A stretch of DNA of 64,000 nt from JAGQRJ01 sp041402045 (lineage in GTDB: Bacteria; Planctomycetota; J058): positions 10,913 through 74,912 of the forward strand of contig JAWKSZ010000038.1 of the NCBI GenBank assembly GCA_041402045.1. Reading direction: 5' to 3'. This document shows, one piece after another, positions 8,575-16,911 of the stretch (positions are counted from its first letter, which is position 1; each line of letters opens with the position of its first letter). Made by a program: the position numbers and the translations under genes. Below the pieces are notes generated by a model. The model did no database searches and was not told the DNA's origin. It saw only the letters and a list, made by a program, of their open reading frames with translations.

Positions 8575-9315
8575 CGCCCCTGGCGGAGGCGGGTGGAGTA
8601 GTGGGTGCCGAACACCTCGAGCTGCTCCATGCGGTCGATCACGGCCTCGACGTCGTAGGGCACGCGGCGCCAGAAGATCTCGTTCTTGCGGATCTCGATG
8701 CCCCGCGCGGGGGTCGCCGTCGCGCGGCTGGCCGACCGAGCCCACGTGGATCAGCGACTTCTCGCCCTTGCGGTAGTGGTAGTAGCCGTCGAGCTCGGAG
8801 GCCGAGCGCCAGGAGAGCGGCTCCTCGCAGATCACCCCGGGCACGTGGGTGTGCGCGTGGAAGCACACCTTCTCCACGTGGGTGAACGCCGCCCGCAGCT
8901 TGCGGCGGTTGCGGCGCACGTCGCTCGGGAACAGATACTCGCGGGAGCTGCGCGGTGAGCCGTGGAAGAAGCTGATCCCCGCGCTGCTGAACGAGTCGAG
9001 GGTGTTGTCGACGAAGGCCATGCGGCTCGCGCCCTCGGAGCCCTGCTGCAGCTCCTCGAGGGCCCACTCGATCAGCGCGGCGGTGGCCGGGATCAGGCCG
9101 TCGGTGCCCGAGAGCAAGGCCTGCTCGTGGTCGCCGCGGATCGTAATGAAGCAGTGGGTGCGCACCAGGTCCACGCACTCGACGGGGTCCGGACCGAAGC
9201 CGATCACGTTCCCCAGGCACACCACGCGCTCGATCTTGCGCCGGCGAATGTCTTCGAACACCGCGCGCAGCGCTTCCGCGTTGCCCTGGACGTCTCCGAG
9301 AATCGCGTAGTGCAT
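8571..9315 (-). CDS. Calcineurin-like metallophosphoesterase (frameshifted near its C-terminus)
   Basis: The N-terminus carries the dinuclear-metal phosphoesterase motifs of the YfcE/MJ0936-type family: GDVQGN, GNVIGFGPDP, GDHEQ in place of the usual GNHD, FHGSPR and AHTHVP, then GSVGQPRDGDPRAG. The frame then breaks at about 8699-8704 in a G run. Removing one base continues the protein as IEIRKNEIFWRRVPYD to a stop at 8571-8573, giving about 247 residues. I chose the ATG at 9315; a TTG six bases upstream is also in frame. It would hydrolyse a phosphomonoester or phosphodiester; the substrate is unknown. Confidence 0.8.
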
Positions 9316-9356
9316 ACCCAACCGTTCGCGCGCAGCGGGAGCTACGCGCCCTCAGC

Positions 9357-10019
9357 CTAGTCGGCGCGAGCCGGCGTCGCCACGTACACGAAGTGGTAGG
9401 CCAGGTGGAAGGGAAACACGCGCTTCCACCACTTGCCCTTGTCCCAGCGGTGCACGCGGAGCACCTCGAGCCCGCCCTCCTCCAGCAGGTCGCGCCACTC
9501 GGCGCAGGTCGCGAAGCGGTCGATCGCCTGGTGGTGGTCGGGGCCGCGGCCGGTGCGCACCACCTTCCACAGGTCGCCCGAGTAGTAGGCGTTGGGGAGC
9601 ATGACCGCGACCCGGCCCCCGGGCGCGAGCACCCGGGCCAGCTCGCGGACGCCGGCCAGGGGCTCGAGGAAGTGCTCGAGGTTCCCCAGGCACACCGCGT
9701 AGCGCCAGGCGTCGGCGGCGAAGGGCAGGCGCTCGCCCTGGGCGTGGATCAGGCGCGGGACCCCGCGCTCCCGCGCCCGGTGCAGCGCGGTGTCGGCGAG
9801 GTCGAGGCCCACCACGGGGTGCCCGCGCGCTGCCGCGTAGGCGGCGAAGGGGCCGGTGCCGCAGCCCACGTCCAGGAGCCAGGCCTCGGGGTCGGGGGCC
9901 AGCCAGCGCAGGACCTTGCCGTAGAGCGCGGCCCGCTCGCCGTACTCGGCCCGCGCGTAGATCGCGTTGTAGGCCGCGCGCAGCTGGGGCAAGGAGGAGA
10001 CGGTCCGGCGCTCGTACAC
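9357..10019 (-). CDS. Class I SAM-dependent methyltransferase
   Basis: The 220-residue protein contains motif I LLDVGCGTG at 48-56 and an acidic end of strand beta2 (VVGLDLAD). The region LGNLEHFLEPLAGVRELARVLAPGG follows, in the layout of Methyltransf_11/UbiE-like enzymes. It would transfer a methyl group from S-adenosylmethionine to an unidentified small molecule or sugar. The start is GTG. It lies downstream of a GT2 glycosyltransferase on the same strand, separated by a palindrome that may be a terminator, so it may form its own unit. Confidence 0.82.
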   Translation of the reverse strand: MYERRTVSSLPQLRAAYNAIYARAEYGERAALYGKVLRWLAPDPEAWLLDVGCGTGPFAAYAAARGHPVVGLDLADTALHRARERGVPRLIHAQGERLPFAADAWRYAVCLGNLEHFLEPLAGVRELARVLAPGGRVAVMLPNAYYSGDLWKVVRTGRGPDHHQAIDRFATCAEWRDLLEEGGLEVLRVHRWDKGKWWKRVFPFHLAYHFVYVATPARAD

Positions 10020-10058
10020 GGCCCCAGCTTACCTTTGAGCGCGAGCCTCTCCCAAGGC

Positions 10059-10074
10059 TCCCCCGCGCGGGGGA
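10059..10074 (-). terminator. GC palindrome just after the GT2 stop
   Basis: A perfect 16-base palindrome TCCCCCGCGCGGGGGA sits two bases beyond the stop of the GT2 gene. A stem of six pairs with a four-base loop can form. There is no clear T tract, so intrinsic termination is only suggested. Confidence 0.4.
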
Positions 10075-10075
10075 C

Positions 10076-10753
10076 TCAGGCCAGGTCGCCGAGGGGCAGG
10101 ACCTCGTGCTCGCCCTCCCACCACAGGTAGTAAGCGCGGTTCGTGTCCTCGCTCCCCGGCTCGCGGGCGGCGTAGTCCCGGGCCTTGGCCAGGAGCTCCT
10201 CGCGGGAGAGCCAGGCCAGGCAGTAGTGCAGGAGGTAGACGTGCTTGGCCTTCTTCATGGAGCGCACCACGGCCTTGGGGAAGCGCGGGTGCACGGGGCC
10301 CTCGTCCTCGAGGTAGCGGTGCTCGGGGAGGTTCTTGAACAGGCGGGGCACGGGGCAGGGGAAGTGCTTGCGCGACTTCACGAAGCGCGGCGGCGACTCC
10401 TCCACCAGCCACAGCATGGGCAGGCGCCAGAAGCGGGTCCAGCCCCGACACAGGCGGGGGAGCGCCGCGGCGAGGCGCGGGCCGACGCGCTCGTCCACGT
10501 CCAGGTGCAGGATCCACTCGCCCTGGGCCGCGGCGAAGCTCGCGTTCTTCTGCTTGGCGAAGTGTCCGTCCCAGGGCCGCTCGAGGTAGCGCACGCGCCG
10601 CTCGCCCCGGCACACCTCCGCGGTGTCGTCGTCGCTCCCGCCGTCGAGGACGACCACCTCCCGGGCGAAGGGCAGCACGTTCTCGAGCAGGCCCTCGAGC
10701 TGCCGCGCGCGGTTCCAGCAGGTCACGGTGACCGAGAGGTCGAGCGCGCTCAC
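10076..10753 (-). CDS. Family 2 glycosyltransferase
   Basis: The 225-residue GT-A enzyme begins LSVTVTCWNRARQLEGLL and has the nucleotide-sugar motif DGGSDDDT at 37-44. The metal-binding DxD-like DVDE is at 85-88, within ILHLDVDERV. It resembles the LPS core beta-glucosyltransferase (WaaE/KdtX) branch of GT2, including the KQKNASFAAAQGEW segment. The GTG start overlaps the TGA of the Kdo-kinase-like gene upstream by four bases. An open frame extends further upstream, but it runs inside that gene and is not used. The likely role is lipopolysaccharide core or other envelope glycan assembly at the inner membrane face. Confidence 0.85.
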   Translation of the reverse strand: MSALDLSVTVTCWNRARQLEGLLENVLPFAREVVVLDGGSDDDTAEVCRGERRVRYLERPWDGHFAKQKNASFAAAQGEWILHLDVDERVGPRLAAALPRLCRGWTRFWRLPMLWLVEESPPRFVKSRKHFPCPVPRLFKNLPEHRYLEDEGPVHPRFPKAVVRSMKKAKHVYLLHYCLAWLSREELLAKARDYAAREPGSEDTNRAYYLWWEGEHEVLPLGDLA

Positions 10754-11595
10754 GCCTCGGGCTCCGGCGCGGGCGCCAGCCGCGGCGGCTTGAGCCGCCA
10801 CCACAGCCGGCGCCAGGGGAAGCGCTCGCCGGCCCCCGCCGCGCGCAAGCGTCGGCGGAGCGCGCGGTCCTCCCCCGCGTAGCCGTGGGCCAGGCGCAGC
10901 GGGTCGCGCAGCTCGATCGCGTCGGGGTCGGCGGCGCCGACCTTGGTCCACGAGCGCAGGAGCCGGAGCAGGTTGCGCTCGCGCACCGGCCAGGGCGCGG
11001 CCTCGGGGCCGAGCGCGCAGCGGTCGAGGTCGATCACCAGCGCCCGGCCCTCGGCGTCGAACAGCACGTTCTTCACGTTGAGGTCCACGTGGTCGACCCC
11101 GGCCTCGTGCAGCGCGCGCACGGCGCGGCCGGCTTCGCGCAGGGCGCGTCGCCGCGCGGGGCCGCGCTCGGCGCGGAGCACCGCGAGCAGGTCCCGGGCG
11201 CCGGGGACCTCGCGGGTCACGACCGCGTGCTCGAAGCCCACCCCGCTCTTGCGCGTGACCGCGGCCAGGACCTCGAGCACCCGCGCGCCCCGCGCGGCGG
11301 CGCCGGCGGAGGTCAGGAGCTCGCGCCGGGCGCGCTCGCGGTCGAGGCTCGTGCGGCGCACGACCTTGCCCAGGGCGCCGCCGCGGGTCAGGGGGCGGAC
11401 CAGGGCGCGGCCGTCCGGGAGCTCGACCGCCCCCAGCGCCGCGCGCCCGCGCTGGGCGGCGGGGCTGCGCGCGACCAGCGCCTGGGGGTCGTGGATTCCG
11501 GCGGCGAGCAAGGCCTCGCGCACCGCGTCCTGGATCACGAGGGTCGCGCCCTCGACCTCCAGCTCCACGTAGCCCGGGGGCAGCTCCACGTTCAC
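10750..11595 (-). CDS. Lipopolysaccharide-kinase-like protein (Kdo kinase/WaaP family)
   Basis: The 281-residue protein has the truncated kinase fold of KdkA/WaaP enzymes. The catalytic loop HEAGVDHVDLNVKNVLF (about 163-179) and the metal-binding VIDLDRC (188-193) are present, and the C-terminus is rich in basic and aromatic residues. Family members phosphorylate Kdo or heptose in the LPS core. The start is GTG at 11595, overlapping the DUF1573 gene stop as GTGA, and its own stop overlaps the GT2 start in the same way. The operon points to LPS core modification and hence an outer membrane with LPS. Confidence 0.8.
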   Translation of the reverse strand: MNVELPPGYVELEVEGATLVIQDAVREALLAAGIHDPQALVARSPAAQRGRAALGAVELPDGRALVRPLTRGGALGKVVRRTSLDRERARRELLTSAGAAARGARVLEVLAAVTRKSGVGFEHAVVTREVPGARDLLAVLRAERGPARRRALREAGRAVRALHEAGVDHVDLNVKNVLFDAEGRALVIDLDRCALGPEAAPWPVRERNLLRLLRSWTKVGAADPDAIELRDPLRLAHGYAGEDRALRRRLRAAGAGERFPWRRLWWRLKPPRLAPAPEPEA

Positions 11596-12860
11596 TTCGC
11601 CCAGCGCAGCGGCACGCGCACCCGCTCCTCGCCGGGCACCGGGGTCTCGAGCACGAGGGTCGGGAGCTCGGCCCCCGCGGGGAGGGTCACCCGCACGCGG
11701 CGCTCTCGCGCCTCGCCCTCGAGCGCGACCTCCGCCCCGTCCACGGCGGGGTCCAGGCGGGCGCGGGTGACCTCGCCGCCGCGGGTGCGCAGGCTGGCCG
11801 GCGCCCCCGGCGTCACGACCAGCAGCGGAGGGTCGACCACGAGGGACGGGGCGACCTGCCCGAACAGGGTCACGTCGAGCACCGGCTGGGCCGGGTCCGG
11901 GAGGTGCACCCGCAGGCGCTTGGCGAACGCGCCCGGTGGCACGTCGTCCTTGACGTGCACCACGAGGTCGACCCGCGCGGGGTTGATCGGCTCGCGCTTG
12001 ACCGTGAAGTAGGCCGCGTCGAACTCGAGGTCCAGGATCTCGAGGCCCTGGCCCCCGTCGCGGCGCTCGAGGGGCACGCGGCGGGTGGCGCCCCAGCCGC
12101 GGGCCATGCCCTCGAACTGGATCGTGGTCGGCGCGCCGATCCGCCCGCTGACCACCGCGATCACCGGGACCTCGACGGTGGGCTGCTCCGGGAGCCCGGT
12201 CTCGAGCACCAGGGGCGCGTCGAGCTCGCCCAGGGGGGCGTCGGGGGAGAGCACGATCTCGACCTCGACCCCGGCCTCGCCCTCGGGGGAGGTCCAGGGT
12301 CGGGTCGTGGCGCGGAGGTAGTCCGGGAGCCCCTCGGGGCGCAGGGCGAAGGCCAGCGCGCGCCCGCGGGCCTCGTCGACCCCGTGCACCCGCACGACCC
12401 GGGTCTCCGGCTCGGCGCCGCGGACCCACTCGCCGAAGAACGCCCCCGCCGGGCGCAGCTGGAACAGCGAGCGCACCTCGCCCCGCAGGTGCAGGATCGT
12501 GCAGCCCTGGCCGAGCTCGTTGGCGTGGGGGTCGTTGCTGTAGATCTTGACCGTGAGCTCCTGGGGCCCGAGGCGGCGGTGGGAGTCGAACACGAAGCGC
12601 AGGGTCGCCTCGCCGCCGGGGGCGATCGCCTCCCGGGGGAACTCGCTGAGGGTGCAGCCGCAGGAGGGCTCGACCTCCTTCAGCCGCAGCGGGGCGTCGC
12701 CGGTGTTCCGGACCCCGACCGCGAGCTCGACGGTCTGGCCCAGGATCACCTGGCCGAAGGCGACCTCGCGCTGGGCGAGGACCAGCCGCGGGCCCTGCTC
12801 CTGGGCGGCGGCGAGGCCCGCCCACAGGCCGAGGGCGCAAGCGACGATCGAGCTCCTCAC
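11592..12860 (-). CDS. Secreted DUF1573 protein
   Basis: A signal peptide (MRSSIVACALGLWAGLAAAQ) precedes a DUF1573 immunoglobulin-like module. Its hallmark is VRNTGDAPLRLKEVEPSCGC at about 50-69 followed by an FVFDSHRR strand. Two or three further beta-rich repeats fill the 422 residues. DUF1573 domains are common in secreted proteins of Planctomycetes and Bacteroidetes; their biochemical role is not established. The GTG start has a strong ribosome-binding site (GGGAGGT). The gene heads an operon coupled by overlaps to the Kdo-kinase-like and GT2 genes. Confidence 0.85.
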   Translation of the reverse strand: MRSSIVACALGLWAGLAAAQEQGPRLVLAQREVAFGQVILGQTVELAVGVRNTGDAPLRLKEVEPSCGCTLSEFPREAIAPGGEATLRFVFDSHRRLGPQELTVKIYSNDPHANELGQGCTILHLRGEVRSLFQLRPAGAFFGEWVRGAEPETRVVRVHGVDEARGRALAFALRPEGLPDYLRATTRPWTSPEGEAGVEVEIVLSPDAPLGELDAPLVLETGLPEQPTVEVPVIAVVSGRIGAPTTIQFEGMARGWGATRRVPLERRDGGQGLEILDLEFDAAYFTVKREPINPARVDLVVHVKDDVPPGAFAKRLRVHLPDPAQPVLDVTLFGQVAPSLVVDPPLLVVTPGAPASLRTRGGEVTRARLDPAVDGAEVALEGEARERRVRVTLPAGAELPTLVLETPVPGEERVRVPLRWAK

Positions 12861-12903
12861 GGTGACCTCCCGAGCCTGGGGGACGCGTGGGCGTCCTGCG
12901 GCT

Positions 12904-13596
12904 TCACCTTACCCCGGCCGCGACGGCGCGCACGAACGCGGTGAGCCGCGCGGGGTCGAGCCCGCCCTGAGGACGCAGGCCGGAGCACACGTCGACCCAG
13001 GCCGGGCGCACCGCGCGCACCGCGGCCTCGACGTTCTCCGGGCGCAGCCCCCCCGCGAGGAACACCGGCACGTCGACGGCCGCGCGGATCTCCGCGCTCA
13101 GCCCCCAGTCGTGGACCCGGCCGGTGCCGCCCAGGAGCGGGGTCTCCGCCTGGGGCGCGCCGCTGTCGAGGAGGATCCCGTCGGCGTGGGGCGCGAGCGC
13201 CCGGGCGCGGTCCAGCGCCTGCGGGCCGTCGACGAACACGACGTGCACCACCCGCAGCGGCGGCGGCAGCAGGCGGCGCAGGGCCACGACCTCGGCGGGG
13301 GGCAGGGGCCGGCACACCTGCACCGCGGGGACGCCGGCGGCGCGCACCTGCGCCGCGATCGCGGCGGCGCTGGGCCGGCTGGTGAGCAGGATCGGCGGGC
13401 AGCCCGGAGGCGTAACCCGGGCCAGGGCGCCGACGGCGGCGTCGTCGAGCACCCCCGGTCCGCTGGGCATGGGGCCTACGAGGCCCACCGCCCGAGCCCC
13501 CGCGGTGGCCGCCAGCGCGAGCTCCTCCGGCGTGGTCACGCAGCACACCTTGATCCAGCAGGCGCCCGGCGGCGGCGCGAGCTCGAGGGGGCTCAG
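12904..13596 (-). CDS. trpF: Phosphoribosylanthranilate isomerase
   Basis: TrpF converts N-(5-phosphoribosyl)anthranilate to the CdRP ketose in tryptophan synthesis. The (beta/alpha)8 landmarks are WIKVCCVTTPEE (catalytic Cys retained; the usual KxCGxT has Cys in place of Gly), GLVGPMPSGPG, HVVFVDG, ILLDSGAP with GGTGRVHDW, and VFLAGGLRPENV. No ATG or GTG fits the N-terminus. The best candidate is CTG at 13596, which overlaps the TGA of the HerA-like gene as CTGA, matching the coupling used by neighbouring genes. No other trp gene is in the window. The function call is firm; the start is tentative. Confidence 0.87.
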   Translation of the reverse strand: MSPLELAPPPGACWIKVCCVTTPEELALAATAGARAVGLVGPMPSGPGVLDDAAVGALARVTPPGCPPILLTSRPSAAAIAAQVRAAGVPAVQVCRPLPPAEVVALRRLLPPPLRVVHVVFVDGPQALDRARALAPHADGILLDSGAPQAETPLLGGTGRVHDWGLSAEIRAAVDVPVFLAGGLRPENVEAAVRAVRPAWVDVCSGLRPQGGLDPARLTAFVRAVAAGVR

Positions 13597-15929
13597 CGCG
13601 GGATCCAGAGCAGGACCACGTCGCTCACGTCGACGTCGGCGCGCTCGAGGCCGACCTCGAAGGGCTCGATCGCCGCGGCCTTCTGGTCCCAGCGCGCGTC
13701 GATCGCGGCGGTCTCGGCGTAGAGCTCGTCCTCGAGGGCCTCGATCGCCTCGCGCTTGTCGAGGAGCGTGTCGCGGGCGCGCTCCACGCGGTCCTGGCTG
13801 CGGCCGGCCTGGGCGCGGGCGCGGCTGACCCCGCGCGCGCCGCGCAGCGCCCGGCGGGCGCGGCTGCTGGCGCTCGCGCGCCCGCCGAGGAACGCGCCCA
13901 GGACCGACTCCAGCCCGCCCACGAAGGCGTCCGAGGCCGCGGACTCGCTGGCCTCCTCGGCCCGGGACAGCGCGCGCTCGGCCTTGTCCACCGCGCGCTG
14001 GGCGGCGCGCAGCTTCTTCTCGATCCGCGCGCGCCGCGTCGCGGCCTCGCGGTCGGCCTCGTCGTCGGCGCGGGCGGCGCAGCGCGCCCTGAACGCCGCG
14101 GCGTCCTCGCCGGGGCGGCTGTAGAGCTTGAGCTCGGGGTTGCGCAGGAGCGCGAGGGCGCGGTTGCGCACCAGCCAGTCGCGCAGGCGCTTCTCCAGGT
14201 CCTTGAAGTAGCCCTTGGTGTGGAGCTTCGCCGCGGGGAGCGCGTAGCTCGCGCCGGGGGGCGGGGCGTCCAAGAGGTCGCGGGGGTCGTGGTCGACCAC
14301 GTGCAGGGCGGCGGGATCGAAGGCCTCGCCCAGGGGGAAGCACACGCACTCCCACTCTTCGTCGTGGTCGAGGTCGGCCTGGGTCTCGTCGAACACGAGC
14401 TGGGCGCGCACCGCGAGCGCCGGCTCGAGCCGCGTCGCGTCGGCGCGCGCGCCGACGGCGTCGGCCCAGGGCGCGGCGGGGTCGAGGTAGGCGACCCGCA
14501 CGCCCTCGGCGATCCGCGGGGCGACCGCGGTCGCGTCCTCGACGGGGGCGGGGGCCGCGGGCGCCGGCGCCGCGGGCGCCGGCGCGGCGGCCAGGGACCC
14601 GAGCTGCGCCCGGGTCAGCGGCCCCGCGAGGTAGGAGAGCGCCCAGCGGGTGGCGAAGGTGCGCGGCGCGCTCGCGCTGGGGTCGCGCAGGAGGAAGCTG
14701 CGCTTCTCGAGGCTCGCGAGCTGGGCGCGGAGCTCCCCCGGCGAGCTGCCCTCCTGGGCCAGGGCGTCCGCGACCCGCGCCTGGTCGCGCTCGGTCTGCA
14801 GCCGGCCCACGAACCAGGTCCCGGCGTTGCTCATGGCCTTGTAGTCGAGGTCGACCGGGTTCTGGGTCGCGAGCACGACCCCGACCCCGAACGCCCGCGC
14901 CTGCTTGAGCAGGGTCAACAGCGGGCGCTTGGCCGGGGGCATGGCCGTGGGCGGACAGAAGCCGTAGACCTCGTCCATGTAGACCAGCGCGCGCAGGTCC
15001 GCGCTCCCGGGCAGGGTCTGCATCCACGACGCCACCCGCCCGAGGAGCAGCGCGACCACGAACTGCCGCTCCTCGGCGCTGAGGTGCGCGAGGTAGACCA
15101 CCGCCGCGCGGGGCTTGCCGTCCGGGGTCCAGAGCAGGCGCTGGGGGTCGAGGGGCTCGCCCTCGAGCCAGGCGGCGAAGGCGGGGTTCGCCACCAGCCC
15201 GTTCAGGCGCATGGCCAGGCCCAGGCGGTCCGGGGCCGGGTAGAACGCGTCGAGCTCGAACACCCCCAGCTTGCGCAGCGGCGGGCTCTGCACCTGCTGG
15301 ATCAGGCGGGGGAGGTCCAGGTCCTCGCCCTTGCGCCAGGCGCGCTCGATCACGTTGGTCAGCAGAATGTGCTCGCGGCTGGTGAGCGGGTCGGCGTCGA
15401 TCCCGATCAACCCCAGGAGCCCCGAGACCAGGCCCTGGATCTCCTCGAGCAGCGCCTCGGGGTCCGCCCCCGCGGGGGCCCCCAAGGACCCGAGCACGTT
15501 GAGCGGGGTCCCCGCCCGCGACCCCGGGGTGTAGATCCCGAACTCGACCCGCTCCCGCAGCGCGCGCACGTCCTCGGCGCCGAGGCCCCAGCCCGCGAGG
15601 CCCTCGCGCCAGCGCGCGCTGAGCGCGGCCCCGACCTCCGCCGGGCTCTGGCCGCTGCGGCTGGCCTCGACGGGGCCGACCCAGGGGGTGAACTCCTCGG
15701 GGGCCAGCTCGGGGAAGGTCAGGAGCAGGTTCCCCATGTCGCCCTTGGGGTCGAGCACGAGGACCGGGGTCCCGCTGCGCAGGACCTCCTCCAGGAGCAC
15801 CACCCCCAGGCCGGTCTTGCCCGAGCCGGTCATGCCCACGATCACCCCGTGGGTGGTCAGCGCGGCGGTGGGGGTGCGGACCTCGTCGCCGCCGCCGTCG
15901 CGTCCAAGGAACAAGCTGCGCTGGGCCAC
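13593..15929 (-). CDS. HerA-like (DUF87/FtsK-HerA superfamily) ATPase
   Basis: The 778-residue protein has Walker A GMTGSGKTG at 32-40 close to the N-terminus, LVLDPKGDMGNLL as the family DPKGD motif, Walker B ALVYMDEVYGF and a sensor-like VVLATQNPVDLDYK. The C-terminal third is a long charged coiled coil (about 610-680) and a Gly/Arg/Ala-rich segment, ending in a beta strand VVLLWIPR. The start is GTG 15929 with GGAGG eight bases upstream; the longer open frame has no such site. Relatives pump or translocate DNA or proteins. The partner nuclease often found with HerA (NurA) is absent, so the role is open. Confidence 0.82.
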   Translation of the reverse strand: MAQRSLFLGRDGGGDEVRTPTAALTTHGVIVGMTGSGKTGLGVVLLEEVLRSGTPVLVLDPKGDMGNLLLTFPELAPEEFTPWVGPVEASRSGQSPAEVGAALSARWREGLAGWGLGAEDVRALRERVEFGIYTPGSRAGTPLNVLGSLGAPAGADPEALLEEIQGLVSGLLGLIGIDADPLTSREHILLTNVIERAWRKGEDLDLPRLIQQVQSPPLRKLGVFELDAFYPAPDRLGLAMRLNGLVANPAFAAWLEGEPLDPQRLLWTPDGKPRAAVVYLAHLSAEERQFVVALLLGRVASWMQTLPGSADLRALVYMDEVYGFCPPTAMPPAKRPLLTLLKQARAFGVGVVLATQNPVDLDYKAMSNAGTWFVGRLQTERDQARVADALAQEGSSPGELRAQLASLEKRSFLLRDPSASAPRTFATRWALSYLAGPLTRAQLGSLAAAPAPAAPAPAAPAPVEDATAVAPRIAEGVRVAYLDPAAPWADAVGARADATRLEPALAVRAQLVFDETQADLDHDEEWECVCFPLGEAFDPAALHVVDHDPRDLLDAPPPGASYALPAAKLHTKGYFKDLEKRLRDWLVRNRALALLRNPELKLYSRPGEDAAAFRARCAARADDEADREAATRRARIEKKLRAAQRAVDKAERALSRAEEASESAASDAFVGGLESVLGAFLGGRASASSRARRALRGARGVSRARAQAGRSQDRVERARDTLLDKREAIEALEDELYAETAAIDARWDQKAAAIEPFEVGLERADVDVSDVVLLWIPR

Positions 15930-15979
15930 GTCGCCTCCGGGGGCGCAGTGTAACGCGCGGGACCGAAGCGAAACCGAGG

Positions 15980-16019
15980 CGGGCAAGTCTTGCCCACCGA
16001 CCTCCGCGACCTCACGCAT
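15980..16019 (+). repeat. Upstream palindrome plus conserved 20-mer, copy 2
   Basis: This copy has a 7-bp-arm palindrome GGGCAAGTCTTGCCC followed one base later by the same 20-mer seen at 7787-7806. It lies in the divergent region between the HerA-like gene and the secreted-protein gene, about 105 bases before the latter's ATG. Sequence before and after the two copies is otherwise unrelated, so the shared block is probably functional. Confidence 0.55.
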
Positions 16020-16086
16020 GTCCACGCAAACGTGAGGCTTACGTCGGCGCTCGGTGTGCGCTCGAGGCCCCCAGAAGGAGGCCGAC

Positions 16087-16911
16087 ATGAGAGGCACGAC
16101 ACTGAGTGGGATCGCGTTGGTGGCGCTGTGCGCCGTGGCTCAGGGGCAGGACGGGGAGGCGGGGCGCGCGGCCTGCCTGCGCTTCCTGACCCAGGGGGAA
16201 TACGCCCCGCGCCCGGAGCTGAAGACCCTGGACGGGCTCGAGGCCCACCCGGGATCCGGGCACCCGGCGCAGGGGGAGCTGGTCGAGCTGTGCGGGAACG
16301 GGTTCACGGTGGCCTACGACGCGCAGCAGGCGATCGTGAGCTACAACGCCTTCGACCGCGCGTTCCGCCTGCCCGACTCGTCGCTGTTCAACGAGCCTGA
16401 GCGCGCGCTGGCGGAGATCCGCAAGCGCACGCGCTTCAGCGACGCCGAGCTCGCGCGGCGGGCCAAGGCCTTCTTCCTCTCGCGGATCCCGGACCGGGAG
16501 CGGCGGCTGTTCAAGCGCACCGACAGCGCGCTGCTCAGCAACTTCAACCCGATCTGGTACGAGGTGAGCTACGTCGAGATCCCGACCGACGGCGCGCTCG
16601 CGGTCTACCCAAACACGATCACCGTCGGGCTCAACCCCGAGACCGGCGAGGTGGTCTTCTACCGGGCGACCCACGTGCGCGCGCGCTGGACCGAGGCCAC
16701 CCCGGTGGACGCCGACGCGGCCTACGCGGCGGCGCGGGCGCTGGCGCCCGAGCTGACCTGGAAGGAGCCGCAGCGCCGCCTGGCGTTCGTCGAGGGCGAG
16801 GTCCGGCCGCGGTGGGTCGTCGCCGGCGACGACGGCAAGCAGATCGTGGTCGCCGACGTCGACGCCGTGGGCGGCGGCGCCAAGGTCGTGGCCGTGTTCC
16901 CCCTGGAGTAG
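16087..16911 (+). CDS. Secreted protein, possible PepSY-like C-terminus
   Basis: The protein has 274 residues with a signal peptide (MRGTTLSGIALVALCAVAQG). The C-terminal half alternates strands and helices in the way of PepSY/YpeB propeptide folds: NTITVGLNPETGEVVFYRA, then VDADAAYAAARALAP, then RPRWVVAGDDGKQIVVADVD. This assignment is tentative. ATG 16087 is chosen because AGAAGGAGG lies just upstream; an in-frame start 33 bases earlier lacks a site. The upstream palindrome repeat may regulate it. A strong hairpin follows the stop. Confidence 0.7.
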   Translation: MRGTTLSGIALVALCAVAQGQDGEAGRAACLRFLTQGEYAPRPELKTLDGLEAHPGSGHPAQGELVELCGNGFTVAYDAQQAIVSYNAFDRAFRLPDSSLFNEPERALAEIRKRTRFSDAELARRAKAFFLSRIPDRERRLFKRTDSALLSNFNPIWYEVSYVEIPTDGALAVYPNTITVGLNPETGEVVFYRATHVRARWTEATPVDADAAYAAARALAPELTWKEPQRRLAFVEGEVRPRWVVAGDDGKQIVVADVDAVGGGAKVVAVFPLE

